From Candidatus Thorarchaeota archaeon (lineage in GTDB: Archaea > Asgardarchaeota > Thorarchaeia > Thorarchaeales > Thorarchaeaceae), in contig JAUWOU010000004.1 of assembly GCA_030612005.1 (NCBI GenBank), positions 1 to 64,000 of the forward strand: DNA of 64,000 nt, in the 5' to 3' direction. The notes beneath the pieces are model-generated. The model saw only the letters and a program-made list of their open reading frames with translations. It made no database searches and was not told the DNA's origin. This document shows, piece by piece, positions 19,600 through 29,821 of the stretch. The translations under genes were made by a program, and so were the position numbers. How positions within the stretch are numbered: the stretch's first letter is position 1; each line of letters begins with the position of its first letter.

Positions 19600-20088
19600 T
19601 CACCATGGTGATGTGATTTCTTTTGGACCAGCAAGATGCATCAACAAGAAACCAGTAGCTAGCTGTATAGGAATGGGACCAATGTAGACGAAGACTCCTG
19701 ATGAGAGCATGACAGGTAATGTTGCTATCAGTGATATAATTGGCAGGACTAAAGTCAGAGCTCCAGCTACAAGTGTACTCCTTTTACTTGTTTTACCTCT
19801 TATGTAACGAATCACCTGAAATGCGAAGATGATATTGAAAAAACCGAGCATAAGTCCAGCAGTCAAGGAGTAATAATTCAGCACCTGTAATCCACCTAAA
19901 GATGATTCAGGTGGATATATCGCCCAAAAGAGCGCATATATTGCTACACTCACGCTCATATGACCGTCATGACCGCCAAAACCATATAGAAAGGTTGTAT
20001 ACGGTGGCACCACTGTTGCCAATGCCATAATTAGTGAAGCATATTTACGTATGAGTCGTCCTTCCACATCTGACATGATTCTCTCCAA
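19600..20088 (-). CDS. Membrane protein, paralogue of 20169-20702
   Basis: Shared motifs: GFFNI(I/L)FA(F)xVIRxIxGKTS, IGPIPIQL. Confidence 0.75.
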   Translation of the reverse strand: MERIMSDVEGRLIRKYASLIMALATVVPPYTTFLYGFGGHDGHMSVSVAIYALFWAIYPPESSLGGLQVLNYYSLTAGLMLGFFNIIFAFQVIRYIRGKTSKRSTLVAGALTLVLPIISLIATLPVMLSSGVFVYIGPIPIQLATGFLLMHLAGPKEITSPW

Positions 20089-20149
20089 CCACTACAGCCC
20101 ATATTAGTTACAATTGATAGTTGTGAAATTATGATTTGAATTATTCGTT

Positions 20150-20166
20150 AACAATGAGTGTTTCTT
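20150..20166. repeat. AACAATGAGTGTTTCTT direct repeat copy 2
   Basis: Exact match to 19555-19571; immediately after the stop of 20169-20702. Confidence 0.85.
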
Positions 20167-20168
20167 AA

Positions 20169-20702
20169 TCACTCCCAAGGAACATCCACTGGTTTTGGAC
20201 TATATTTTCTGGCAATTAGTATACCCATAATAAGCTGAATCGGTATCGGTCCTATGAAATACGGGCCGATTGTAAGTAAATAGGGAAGATAGAGAAAGGT
20301 TTGATACAATGGAATTGCAAGAGTCAATAAACCTGCAATAATCGTCTTCCTCATGGATGTCTTACCTTGAATATGGCGTATAACCAGAACTGCGAAAAGA
20401 ATGTTGAAGAATCCGAATATTGGTATCCACACCAAGATAAGAGGATTAAGGATGTGTAGACCATAGAACACACTACTTGGATCAACTGGCAAGAAAATGC
20501 CAAATATGGATGTTCCAGCAAGTTCCCAATTTGCACTAGGGGGAATGTATGCCCAAAGTACTGAATAGATCATGTTGCCCCCAATAGAGGCCATGCCCCC
20601 TGCAAGTGCATAGTAGAACACTGCAAATGGTGCAAATAGTGTTGTCAAAATACAAATAACAAGTACTGAAGTGGGAAACAGTTTTTCCTTCTTCTCTGGC
20701 AA
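20169..20702 (-). CDS. Membrane protein, paralogue of 19600-20088
   Basis: Shared motifs with neighbouring ORF; multiple hydrophobic segments. Confidence 0.75.
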   Translation of the reverse strand: MPEKKEKLFPTSVLVICILTTLFAPFAVFYYALAGGMASIGGNMIYSVLWAYIPPSANWELAGTSIFGIFLPVDPSSVFYGLHILNPLILVWIPIFGFFNILFAVLVIRHIQGKTSMRKTIIAGLLTLAIPLYQTFLYLPYLLTIGPYFIGPIPIQLIMGILIARKYSPKPVDVPWE

Positions 20703-20783
20703 CTTTTACTCTTCCCTCCCAACAAATCGAAACTGACGGTAGCTGTATTTCAGTCTATCCAAAGTTCTTCTATTGCACTACCT

Positions 20784-21140
20784 TTGATGGCAATGTTGTG
20801 GAAAGATGTTTATGGACACACACTACTTCAAGACACCAGAGTGGTGAAGCGGTGGATGAGTGTAGAGGATAAACCGCCATCGAAAGAAAACAATTCTGCG
20901 ATAACATCACAGAGAAGAAACTCTAAAGTTGAAACAATCTACAAGATTTTAGAAACTGTGCTTGTATCTGAGATTGTTTTATTCCTTTTCGGAGGTTTCT
21001 TTGTAACCAATATGGATTCAATTTCATTGCGTATTTTATACTGGATAGTGATACCATGGTCAACCCTGATTACGGGAATATTGTTTCTAATAGTACGCTA
21101 TATGAAACGGAATTATCTTCGTGAAGAAGTTCCATCGTAG
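20784..21140 (+). CDS. Small membrane protein of unknown function
   Basis: 118-aa ORF with two hydrophobic segments at C-terminus; overlaps 3' end of convergent ORF by 28 bp. Confidence 0.5.
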   Translation: MMAMLWKDVYGHTLLQDTRVVKRWMSVEDKPPSKENNSAITSQRRNSKVETIYKILETVLVSEIVLFLFGGFFVTNMDSISLRILYWIVIPWSTLITGILFLIVRYMKRNYLREEVPS

Positions 21141-23734
21141 GGGTATCCCTCGTATGTGTCAGAAGATTTGTACTTGTAAATTATCCAGATGGTTGCTATA
21201 GTCCCCATAAGCACTATAAGATCGAATCCGGGCCAACCGAAGACTGATACAAAATATTGTACGAGTCCCACACTTGAGTCCAATGGATTAAAGCCATTAT
21301 AGTATTCCCAAGAATCTAGATATCCATCTGCATCACTATCTGCAAGTACTGGACTTGTACCAATCACAAACTCTTGCAGGTTGTCCAAATTATCCATATC
21401 CGGGTCTAGATGACTGTCATCAACTAACGGATTGAGTGAATGTTGCACTTCCCATCCATCGGGCATTTGATCAAAATCGGAGTCAGGGTTGGTTGGATCC
21501 GTACCATATATGAGCAATTCAGCTGAGTCAGATAGCGCATCAACATCTGTGTCATTTGTCAATGGACTAGTACCCGCAAGATATTCATCCAGGGCCGAAA
21601 GGTCATCGTCATCATCGTCCTGTTGACTATCATAGACCAACGGATTCAGTCCATACTGAACTTCCCATCCATCCGGGATTGCATCCGAGTCGGTATCATT
21701 ATTCAAAGGATCTGTGAAATAGATATACACTTCAGAACCATCAGAGAGATTGTCAGAGTCTGCGTCAGGATTGTCAGGAGGTGTCCCCAATTCAAACTCA
21801 GCTCGTGAAAACAGTTCATCTTCATCAAGGTCATGTTCTAGTATCCACAACCCACAATCGATGTCAATCACATAGATGTAACCTTCTTTGTAAAATGCAT
21901 CTATTGACATTCCGTTAGTCTTGTATGAACCCACCTCTATGATATTAGTAGGATTCTGAGCATTGAGAATTTGAAGCCCAGCGCCATCAGCAGCAACATA
22001 AAACAGTTCATTGTCAACGTATACTCCGCGAACATAACCTGGTACATTGTACTCCCAGATTAATTCAGGATTTGCAGGATTAGCTGTGTCGAAGACCTTA
22101 ACCCCAAAGTTTGCAACTGTCACAACTGTGACATTGTCTTTTACATGAATTCCTGTTTTTATGCCATAGATTGTGATACCACTACAACGAGTGGGATTGG
22201 TCGGAATACTCACATCAACTATCACCAAACCACCATCATGAACATAGTAAACATAGTCACCAAACTTGTGGAGTGTTTCAACATCCGAACCATAAGATCC
22301 TACTTCATATGGGCTTGCAGGATTACTGATATCGACAACCACCAGTCCATCTATGCCACATGCAAGGTATGCAAATTGCTGATCTACATGGACATCATAT
22401 GTGTAGGTGGATGTTTTACAATGGCCTATGAGGGTGATATCTTGGGGATCTGCAACATTGAGAATCAATAGTCCGTTGTCTCTATCAGCAACATATGCGC
22501 GTTTATCAACCACGAAAACTTCTACGGCATGACCTGGTGTTCTGTAGTTTCCAACTTCTACAGGATTTGTTGCATCGGATATGTCTACAACCCTTAAACC
22601 GGCGAGATTATTCGCAATATACGCATAATCTCCATTCACAGACATTCCCCTGGCACTTCCAGCTGTATTATGGTTTCCAACTTCTAGCGGACTAAGCAAA
22701 TTTCCAGTGTTGATTATGCTCAACCCTCTTTCAGAAACAGGAACGTAGGCGTAATTTCCGTTAACAATAACATCGTAGCCAGGTCCTGATATCGCGCAAC
22801 GTCCTAATGGACTAGGAGTATGTGGAGATTTGACATCGAATATCGAAAATGCACCCGCGCCTTCGTTGGGATCTCCTTCTGAAACATAAGCAGTACCGTC
22901 TATAACTTTGATATCTGATGAATATTCTATTGTATCATGATGGCCAACCTGAGTTGGTGATGAGGGGTTATTTACGTCAATAACGTGAATTCCACCATAT
23001 CCACTTGCAAGAAAGACATGATTTCCTTCATAGGCTATTCCCAACGATGGCCATTCAGTATCGTAATGCCCTACCTCTATAGGACTTTCTTTGACACTAA
23101 CATCAAACACGCGAATGCCACCGTAGCTATCGGATGCATAGACATAGTCGCCGACAACAGTAGCATCTGTTAGTTTTCCTGATGTATCACATTGACTTAT
23201 CTCAAAGAGTGCTACTGGGTCACTTACATCGACAAGAACAAGACCACGATAGCTAATGATTACATAAGCAACCTCGGATTCGACGTAAACCCCCAACGCC
23301 CAAGCTGGAGTTCTTAATTGACTGATTCTCTTGGGATCGTGTATATTTTCAATGTTGACTATTTGGAGCCCACCAAGTCTACAGGCTGCATAGACAAAGT
23401 CGCCCTCAGCATATATTCCCTCAACCACATACCCCAAGAAAACGCTGGATACGTGAGTAGGTAAAGCGGGATTTGATATATTGAGTATCTCCATGTGGCG
23501 TCCGTTTCCAATATATGCCAAATTGTTTTCAACAAATACTGCGTGACAGGGGCCAAGAGTCCAATTTCCAGTTGCCACAACATTTCCATTTGGAGTTTGA
23601 GCTTCCTGATACTCAGAGAATGATGTGGGAGTGATTAATGGTTCAGTGATTGAAGAAACTCCTACTTGCACTTGCAGCAAACTCAATATGAGAGAAAAAA
23701 TCAGGATTGGTCGCACAAGTGCTAGTTTAGTCAT
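21113..23734 (-). CDS. Secreted/membrane-anchored LVIVD beta-propeller protein with thrombospondin type 3-like Ca-binding repeats
   Basis: N-terminal hydrophobic signal; many G(L/I)xIxDVSxPxxPxxxGxY repeats; DADxDGYLDSWEYYNGFNP repeats; C-terminal TM helix. Confidence 0.88.
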   Translation of the reverse strand: MTKLALVRPILIFSLILSLLQVQVGVSSITEPLITPTSFSEYQEAQTPNGNVVATGNWTLGPCHAVFVENNLAYIGNGRHMEILNISNPALPTHVSSVFLGYVVEGIYAEGDFVYAACRLGGLQIVNIENIHDPKRISQLRTPAWALGVYVESEVAYVIISYRGLVLVDVSDPVALFEISQCDTSGKLTDATVVGDYVYASDSYGGIRVFDVSVKESPIEVGHYDTEWPSLGIAYEGNHVFLASGYGGIHVIDVNNPSSPTQVGHHDTIEYSSDIKVIDGTAYVSEGDPNEGAGAFSIFDVKSPHTPSPLGRCAISGPGYDVIVNGNYAYVPVSERGLSIINTGNLLSPLEVGNHNTAGSARGMSVNGDYAYIANNLAGLRVVDISDATNPVEVGNYRTPGHAVEVFVVDKRAYVADRDNGLLILNVADPQDITLIGHCKTSTYTYDVHVDQQFAYLACGIDGLVVVDISNPASPYEVGSYGSDVETLHKFGDYVYYVHDGGLVIVDVSIPTNPTRCSGITIYGIKTGIHVKDNVTVVTVANFGVKVFDTANPANPELIWEYNVPGYVRGVYVDNELFYVAADGAGLQILNAQNPTNIIEVGSYKTNGMSIDAFYKEGYIYVIDIDCGLWILEHDLDEDELFSRAEFELGTPPDNPDADSDNLSDGSEVYIYFTDPLNNDTDSDAIPDGWEVQYGLNPLVYDSQQDDDDDDLSALDEYLAGTSPLTNDTDVDALSDSAELLIYGTDPTNPDSDFDQMPDGWEVQHSLNPLVDDSHLDPDMDNLDNLQEFVIGTSPVLADSDADGYLDSWEYYNGFNPLDSSVGLVQYFVSVFGWPGFDLIVLMGTIATIWIIYKYKSSDTYEGYPYDGTSSRR

Positions 23735-23871
23735 TACGGAGCTCCCTGTATAGATTCACAACCGTTGTTAATAATCTTGACAACTTAGCAGTGGAAGATG
23801 GATTGATAACCTTTCGAGGGTATGTAAGGATTAGAGGGATTCGCTAAGACTCCAATAAGGAGTTACAAATT

Positions 23872-24090
23872 ATGGGAAAGAAAGGTGTCGCAGTTGGTGC
23901 TATCACATTCATATTAGGTTTACTAATCTTTGTTGATGATTTGCATGATTTTGTACCGGGTACTGAATTTCTACATTTTCTACCAGATTTCGATCCGTAC
24001 ATTATCGGTGGATTTCATTTGCACCATCTCTACTTAGGAATCATCATCATGCTGGTGGGATTATACATAGCCACAAAGTATGATGAGTAG
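23872..24090 (+). CDS. Small two-TM protein of unknown function
   Basis: 72-aa ORF, two hydrophobic segments. Confidence 0.5.
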   Translation: MGKKGVAVGAITFILGLLIFVDDLHDFVPGTEFLHFLPDFDPYIIGGFHLHHLYLGIIIMLVGLYIATKYDE

Positions 24091-24142
24091 TGAACACAGG
24101 ATTTACTGTTCGCTCTTGACTCGGACAGTTCAGTAGGAGAAC

Positions 24143-25069
24143 TCAAGATAATACTCCTATAACCAACAGAGGAAAGATGATAGTGGCATCACCGATTACT
24201 GTTTCAAAGTTGGACTCGGTCTGCATCTTCTGCCAAGAAACTCCTTCAATAAGAGGGGCTCCACCAAGACTACCTCCTTCTGGGCGATCTAGTGTTATTT
24301 GTATAGCCATGTTGAGACCACCTTTGAGAATTGTTGAGCCCATTGTGAAGTGCTTTGTGAGACCTCCCCCAAGCATGATTGCACCAGTCTTCTTGGTCTG
24401 GGTGACAATTTCACCCAAAATTCGAAGGTCCTTGACAAAATCAAGTGATAGTTGCTTAGTAGTACTGTAAGTATAGAGATGAAAACCGAGCATAGAATCC
24501 ATCAGTCCTGGTGAAAAGATAGGGACATTTCGGAGTGCAGCTTGTCTGAGAATAGAGGAATCATCTTTTTGCACTAGACCGAGCTCTCGGAGAAATTCAG
24601 TTGGCGCAAGGGTTGTCATTTTCTCTTCAGGCAGTTCATCAAGAAATGTGTAGATTCCCTTCTCGAACTTTTCGAAATCTTCTTCTTTTACATAGATATC
24701 AGCAATACGACCCATTCCAGCCTCACGCAGCTCATAGTCGTCTTTTCCAGCAGGTACTCGATAGTGAGCTCCCCCGTATGCTTCAACAAGATCATGCACA
24801 ATGTTAGCACCACTAGTCACTATTGCATCTATTTTGCCACTCTCAACTAGTTGACTCACTACTTTTCTTAGTCCTCCTGGAACCATTGGACCAGACATTG
24901 AAAGAAATGTAAAACACTCTGAATCCTCGAACATTCTCTGGATAATCCCTGCAGCTCTACCTAGACGACCAGCACCAAGTACTCCTACTTTTTCCATCGA
25001 GTCAAGAAATGTTTGAAGATCTTTGGTCTTTGTGGGATCGATGTGATGAACTTTATCCATAGTGGTCAC
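24143..25069 (-). CDS. Deoxyhypusine synthase-like protein
   Basis: DSMEKVGVLGAGRLGRA, FLSMSGPMVPGGLRKVV, DAIVTSGANIVHDLVEAYGG, EGVSWQKM (active-site Lys region). Confidence 0.88.
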   Translation of the reverse strand: MTTMDKVHHIDPTKTKDLQTFLDSMEKVGVLGAGRLGRAAGIIQRMFEDSECFTFLSMSGPMVPGGLRKVVSQLVESGKIDAIVTSGANIVHDLVEAYGGAHYRVPAGKDDYELREAGMGRIADIYVKEEDFEKFEKGIYTFLDELPEEKMTTLAPTEFLRELGLVQKDDSSILRQAALRNVPIFSPGLMDSMLGFHLYTYSTTKQLSLDFVKDLRILGEIVTQTKKTGAIMLGGGLTKHFTMGSTILKGGLNMAIQITLDRPEGGSLGGAPLIEGVSWQKMQTESNFETVIGDATIIFPLLVIGVLS

Positions 25070-25323
25070 CTGTGTTCGAACCTAGAATTTTGGTGATAAG
25101 TGATTCTGTAAGAAAAAGAAGAGGAGGCGAGTCCAGGCAAAATTCCGGGAGGACAATACCCGGACCCGCGCGATCCAAAATAAAACCTATGACAAGACTT
25201 GCTCCAAAGAGGGTTCAGGTTTTTCATAGTGCACAGTTTTCTAGAGTGAACAGTGACGTTGTAGGGAGTGACCCGAAAGTATTGTTCTATCGCGTAGTTA
25301 CATACGTTTAAACGCAAAATTTC

Positions 25324-25971
25324 ATGGGAAAGCCTATGCAGGCCCTTTTCAGCCCAGTTTCACTGGTTTTCATTCTACATGCTTTGTTCCTGCAGGGTAT
25401 CTGGCTATACATAGGTCGAATTTCACGGAATAGATACCTTACTGATCTCATGACCTTTCAAGCTCCATCCTCAAGACTATCAAGATACTATCACTGGCGC
25501 GTGACTAGTATTGAGCATGCATTAGGCGAAGGGATTGCATATCTTCTAATTCTTATAGCATCATTATATGGGCTGGGTTTTGCATTATTTGGTTTTGAAC
25601 AAGTTAATGGAGCTTTCTTAATAGTACTCTTTGTCGCCTTGCTCTCATTAATGAGTGCTTTACAACATGCATGGAGAGTCAAAGAGGTTGTTGATAGTGA
25701 AAGTAGGATAGCTGTAGGCATTCAAATAGCAACTGACAAAATTGGTGTGACAAGAATGATGGTCGACGACCTATTTATTCAAGGGGCCATGGGTGATGGA
25801 AGAACTTGGTTTGCACTGTTCAAGCTGGCGCAAAGAAAGGATCAGGTTGGATGGACGGTCAGGGATGTATTGTTAGAGAAAGGCAAGGAAGAAGATGCTC
25901 GTTTTCAAAGTCAAGGTCCTGAATCCAGTTCAACTAGTTCTAGTAAGGACAGTGGTCCAGACATTGCTTAA
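25324..25971 (+). CDS. Membrane protein of unknown function
   Basis: 215-aa ORF with several TM segments and Ser-rich C-terminus. Confidence 0.65.
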   Translation: MGKPMQALFSPVSLVFILHALFLQGIWLYIGRISRNRYLTDLMTFQAPSSRLSRYYHWRVTSIEHALGEGIAYLLILIASLYGLGFALFGFEQVNGAFLIVLFVALLSLMSALQHAWRVKEVVDSESRIAVGIQIATDKIGVTRMMVDDLFIQGAMGDGRTWFALFKLAQRKDQVGWTVRDVLLEKGKEEDARFQSQGPESSSTSSSKDSGPDIA

Positions 25972-26060
25972 TCCTAGAGAGTAAAAATAAAGTTCATTCA
26001 GTAAGTCTTATATCCGATTCCAAGGGGCGTTCACCAGAACTCCCATAGGAGGAACTCCGC

Positions 26061-26342
26061 ATGTCTAAGAGTGTATCAACTGGTCAAAGAGGCGTTGTCG
26101 TAAGCTATCGTAGAGGAAAACATCTACAGCATCCTAATCAAGTGATTTTAATTTTTGATAGTATTAAGACCAGAGCGGACGCTTCCGCTCTTGTAAGTCG
26201 TAAGGTGAAATGGACATCACCCGGGGAAAGAGAATTCTTAGGTAAAGTACTTGGAGCACATGGAAACAGTGGTGCAGTTAGAGCAAAATTCCGTACTAAC
26301 CTCCCAGGTCAGGCTATTGGAACACCTGTTTTCCTAATGTAG
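26061..26342 (+). CDS. rpl35ae: Ribosomal protein L35Ae (eL33)
   Basis: GVVVSYRRGKHLQHPNQVIL...VKWTSPGEREFLGKVLGAHGNSGAVRAKFRTNLPGQAIGTPVFLM. Confidence 0.92.
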   Translation: MSKSVSTGQRGVVVSYRRGKHLQHPNQVILIFDSIKTRADASALVSRKVKWTSPGEREFLGKVLGAHGNSGAVRAKFRTNLPGQAIGTPVFLM

Positions 26343-26497
26343 GCCAATCACGAAGTTTTATCAGGAAATCATCGGAAGTCAACTTGGCTCCAGTGATGTA
26401 ATTGGCTATCTGAGGATAGAAATATCCAGCGACGAGTCATAGTTAAGCTGAGGGGCCACTATAACAATCGTTGTTTGTTTCTGGTCGGTGAATACGT

Positions 26498-27052
26498 ATG
26501 ATAGAATGGGTGGTGTATTTCTCAGCCTATCTTCTTGCAGGATTAACCCTGAAGATTGGCGATGACCTTCTTGACGAACTAGACAGACCAGATCTCTCAT
26601 GGATTCCACTTGCTCTTGCTGGTGTTCTTTTTGGTTTCATAATGACTGTATCAGAATGGGACCTTGCACTCATGACAAGCATAATCATTGGAGTCATTGT
26701 GTCAGGGAAAGTCAATCGATTGCAGTTTGTTGCGGGATTTGTACTAATATTCTCAGTGTTGATTATTTTTGGGCTTCCACCCATTAGCAATTGGCTAGAT
26801 TGGTTGGCAGTGGTCATTATGTTGTTTCTTGCAGCCGTTCTTGATGAACGAGGAAATGACTGGGCAAATCAAGAGATTTCCCCTAAGGCGTACAAATTCT
26901 TTGAGTACAGATTTACACTGAAAACTTCTGTAATCCTAATATCGATACTTTGGCCACTGCTCTTACCAGCAGCAGTAGGTCTCTGGTTTTTTGATTTGGG
27001 TTATGAAACCGCGGGCTGGATTGTAAAGAAGAATTACAATAGTGATCTATAG
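26498..27052 (+). CDS. Membrane protein of unknown function
   Basis: 184-aa ORF with multiple TM segments. Confidence 0.65.
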   Translation: MIEWVVYFSAYLLAGLTLKIGDDLLDELDRPDLSWIPLALAGVLFGFIMTVSEWDLALMTSIIIGVIVSGKVNRLQFVAGFVLIFSVLIIFGLPPISNWLDWLAVVIMLFLAAVLDERGNDWANQEISPKAYKFFEYRFTLKTSVILISILWPLLLPAAVGLWFFDLGYETAGWIVKKNYNSDL

Positions 27053-28041
27053 GCAAGGCTACAGCACACATCTTCAAAGACGGGTTCTAATTCTCGTTCT
27101 TTGGCAAAATCTACTCCTTCTTGGCTGATAAGGGCAATTCCATTGGCACCACTTCTGATTGCATACTTGTCTGTGTCAATTTTGTGTTGCCCCATTGGAC
27201 GAGCACAACCCAACAAAATTGGAATGTCTTGGAATCCTAAACGTGCTGCTGTCATCAGACGACCAATACTTTCAGGAGTCGGTGGTGTAATACTCTCCAT
27301 TGGTGTTTTCCGAACGGGACTGAGTGCAATAATAACCACTGCTGAAGGAGTTCCCTCCGATATCATTTGAAGCGCTTCAATTTCTCCTTTAATTTGTCCA
27401 TAATTCAATCCGACAAGCACATGTGGTACGGTAGGTATCTTGTGTTCTTCAAGGATATCAAGGGATTTTCGCATCTTTTGTGGACCATCATCTATATGAT
27501 AGACCTTTGAGGAAACTGTTTCATCACCAATGACATCGATCATCGCAGCATCAATTCCCGCTGCTGCAAGTTGATGAGCGGTTTCAGGTGTTACAAGACC
27601 CGTATGGACTACAACTAACATGTCCAGTTCATTCTTTACACGTCCAATTGCCTTGCCAAATCGTTCCAGTGGAACATAACCAGCAGAATCAGAGCCACCG
27701 CTAATCAGAACACCTTCTCCTCCCTGATTCTTTATCTCCAGGCAGCGCTCAAACAGTGATTCTGGGGTAAGAGTTGACTCCATGCCTTTCAGGAGCTGAC
27801 CATCACAATGTTCACAGTTCAATGAACAAGATGTACCTGTCACACTAAGAGAAGGAAAGTTGTTTGACCGAACCTGTTTATGAGCTCTAATCTTGTAGGG
27901 ATAGGCAGTGGGGCTATAACATAATAGCTTCTGATCAAATGAACTCAATCTCGATTCGAAAGCTTTGTTCATCCACTGACTAAGTTCGTCTGTGGGAGCT
28001 TGCATTATAGAATGTCCATCATTAATAATATCAAAGTTCAA
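27034..28041 (-). CDS. Radical SAM protein
   Basis: TGTSCSLNCEHCDGQLLKGM = CxxxCxxC motif; GGVLISGGSDSAGYVPL. Confidence 0.85.
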   Translation of the reverse strand: MNFDIINDGHSIMQAPTDELSQWMNKAFESRLSSFDQKLLCYSPTAYPYKIRAHKQVRSNNFPSLSVTGTSCSLNCEHCDGQLLKGMESTLTPESLFERCLEIKNQGGEGVLISGGSDSAGYVPLERFGKAIGRVKNELDMLVVVHTGLVTPETAHQLAAAGIDAAMIDVIGDETVSSKVYHIDDGPQKMRKSLDILEEHKIPTVPHVLVGLNYGQIKGEIEALQMISEGTPSAVVIIALSPVRKTPMESITPPTPESIGRLMTAARLGFQDIPILLGCARPMGQHKIDTDKYAIRSGANGIALISQEGVDFAKERELEPVFEDVCCSLAYRSLL

Positions 28042-28175
28042 GACTCTGCCTCATGATTGGAAGTCTATCAATTGTGCTATTAGGATTGTTATCTATGACC
28101 AAATGGCAAAGAACAAGTACCACTTAGGTTACAACACCATCCAGCTGAGTGTGAAAAAACGTGAATTGTGGGAAT

Positions 28176-29597
28176 ATGGAGTCAATTGACATATTTTTCA
28201 ATGCAAAGAGTGTCGCTATTTATGGAGCATCTACGAGCCAGAATAGTGTGGGACAATCAATCATTCAGAATTTTATCAAACCTCAATATGCTGGAAAGGT
28301 CTATGCAGTCAATCCAAAATATTCACAGGTACTTGGTGTTCCCTGTTTTTCAACTCTCCAAGAAATTAAAGATCCTATTGATTTAGTGATAGTTGCAGTA
28401 CCCGCGAGAATAATACCTAGGGTGTTTGATGACATAGCAGCTAAAGGTGTCAAAGCATCAATAATCATCTCTGGTGGTTTTTCAGAAACGGGTGTTATTG
28501 GTACAGAACTTGAGAATGAAGTTGTAGCGATAGCAAAGAAACATGGAATCCGTATTATTGGACCAAATTGTATTGGTGTGGTAGATACACTCAGTCATAT
28601 TGATACATTCTTCCTGCCTGAGTATAGATGTGGTAGACCAAAGCCCAGCAATGTTGCAAATATTTCACTAGTATCTCAGTCGGGAGCTTTTGCTGCAGCA
28701 ATCGCAGATTGGACTTCTGAGCTAGGTATCGGTGTTAGTAAGCTAATTAGCCTTGGTAACAAATGCGATGTAGATGATGATGATTTGCTCTGTTATCTTG
28801 CAGAAGATAATTCTACCCAGGTCATTTGCTATTACACAGAAGGGTATGATCAGAATAAAGGTCGTACTTTCTTTGATACAGCTAGCAGAGTGACTCCTAA
28901 CAAGCCTGTAATTGTTGTAAAGTCAGGAAGGGGTCAGAGAGCGAAGGCCGCTGCAAGTTCTCACACAGGTTCTCTTGCAGGTTCAGATAGTGTTGCTGAT
29001 GCAGCTTACAAGCAGTCGGGTGTAATTAGAGTAGATAACTTTGAACATATGTTTGACACCGCCAAAGCACTGGCGATGCAACCTCCAGCAAAGGGAGATA
29101 GAGTCCTTATGATTACAAATGGAGGTGGTTTGGGTGTGATGACCACCGATGCTCTTGAAGCTCTTGAGTTAGCAATACCAACCCCATCAAAGGAACTAAC
29201 AGACATTTACAAAAAACGTCTTCCATCATATTGTGCAATAGGAAATCCCATTGATGTTGTTGGAGATGCAAATGCGTCCAGATATGATATCGTCTTCGAA
29301 GAAGCAATCAAGAGTGGAGAGTATGATATGTTTGTTGTAGGTATGCTACTCCAGACACCTAGTCTAAGCATGGAAATAACCAATGTCATTGCAAACCATC
29401 AGCGTCAATCTAGTCTTCCCTTTGTCGTGGTTTCTATGGGCGGTGGTTTCACAACTAAGGCTGGAGAGATTATGGAGTTAATGGGTGTACCAACATATGC
29501 AACTGGTGAGAAAGCAGCACTTGCAGCAAAGGGATTGGCACAATATGGTGAAATCAAATACAGAGATATATTCAACAAAACTCTTGCAAGTTCATAA
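28176..29597 (+). CDS. acdA: ADP-forming acyl-CoA (acetyl-CoA) synthetase, alpha subunit
   Basis: KSVAIYGASTSQNSVGQSIIQNF (CoA-binding), ISLVSQSGAFAAAIADW, SSHTGSLAGSDSVADAAYKQSGVIRV. Confidence 0.92.
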   Translation: MESIDIFFNAKSVAIYGASTSQNSVGQSIIQNFIKPQYAGKVYAVNPKYSQVLGVPCFSTLQEIKDPIDLVIVAVPARIIPRVFDDIAAKGVKASIIISGGFSETGVIGTELENEVVAIAKKHGIRIIGPNCIGVVDTLSHIDTFFLPEYRCGRPKPSNVANISLVSQSGAFAAAIADWTSELGIGVSKLISLGNKCDVDDDDLLCYLAEDNSTQVICYYTEGYDQNKGRTFFDTASRVTPNKPVIVVKSGRGQRAKAAASSHTGSLAGSDSVADAAYKQSGVIRVDNFEHMFDTAKALAMQPPAKGDRVLMITNGGGLGVMTTDALEALELAIPTPSKELTDIYKKRLPSYCAIGNPIDVVGDANASRYDIVFEEAIKSGEYDMFVVGMLLQTPSLSMEITNVIANHQRQSSLPFVVVSMGGGFTTKAGEIMELMGVPTYATGEKAALAAKGLAQYGEIKYRDIFNKTLASS

Positions 29598-29628
29598 ATA
29601 ATTTCCGTTGAAGATTGTAAGAAAATGT

Positions 29629-29668
29629 GTTAAATATTCATTAAGATAATAGTTTATGAATATTTGAC
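29629..29668. terminator. Long inverted repeat GTTAAATATTCAT / ATGAATATTTGAC (12/13 complementary, 14-nt loop)
   Basis: Begins 32 nt after acdA stop; terminator or element boundary. Confidence 0.5.
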
Positions 29669-29821
29669 ACTTATTAATCAAATTAGAAATCAAACAACAC
29701 CCAATCAATATCTCAATTCCCCCTTCATTTCAGTGGTATCTAAGTATGAAAAAGCTCAGAAATCTACTAAGATATTTTCTTCGTATTTAGAGAAATTGAA
29801 TGAGCTCATATACTCGCACTA

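Noticed and set aside
19565-19610. TTGATGA...CGTCTG as a possible C/D box sRNA
   Set aside because: Boxes are imperfect and no paired C'/D' boxes; overlaps start of coding region
25072-25090. GTTCGAACC resembling a tRNA T-loop
   Set aside because: No acceptor, D or anticodon stems can be built around it
25110-25170. GAGGCGAGTCCAGGC resembling the RNase P RNA CR-I motif
   Set aside because: The intergenic space is too short and other RNase P conserved regions are not visible
26170-26192. GAGCGGACGCTTCCGCTC hairpin inside the eL33 gene
   Set aside because: Within a conserved ribosomal protein coding region; likely codon-driven
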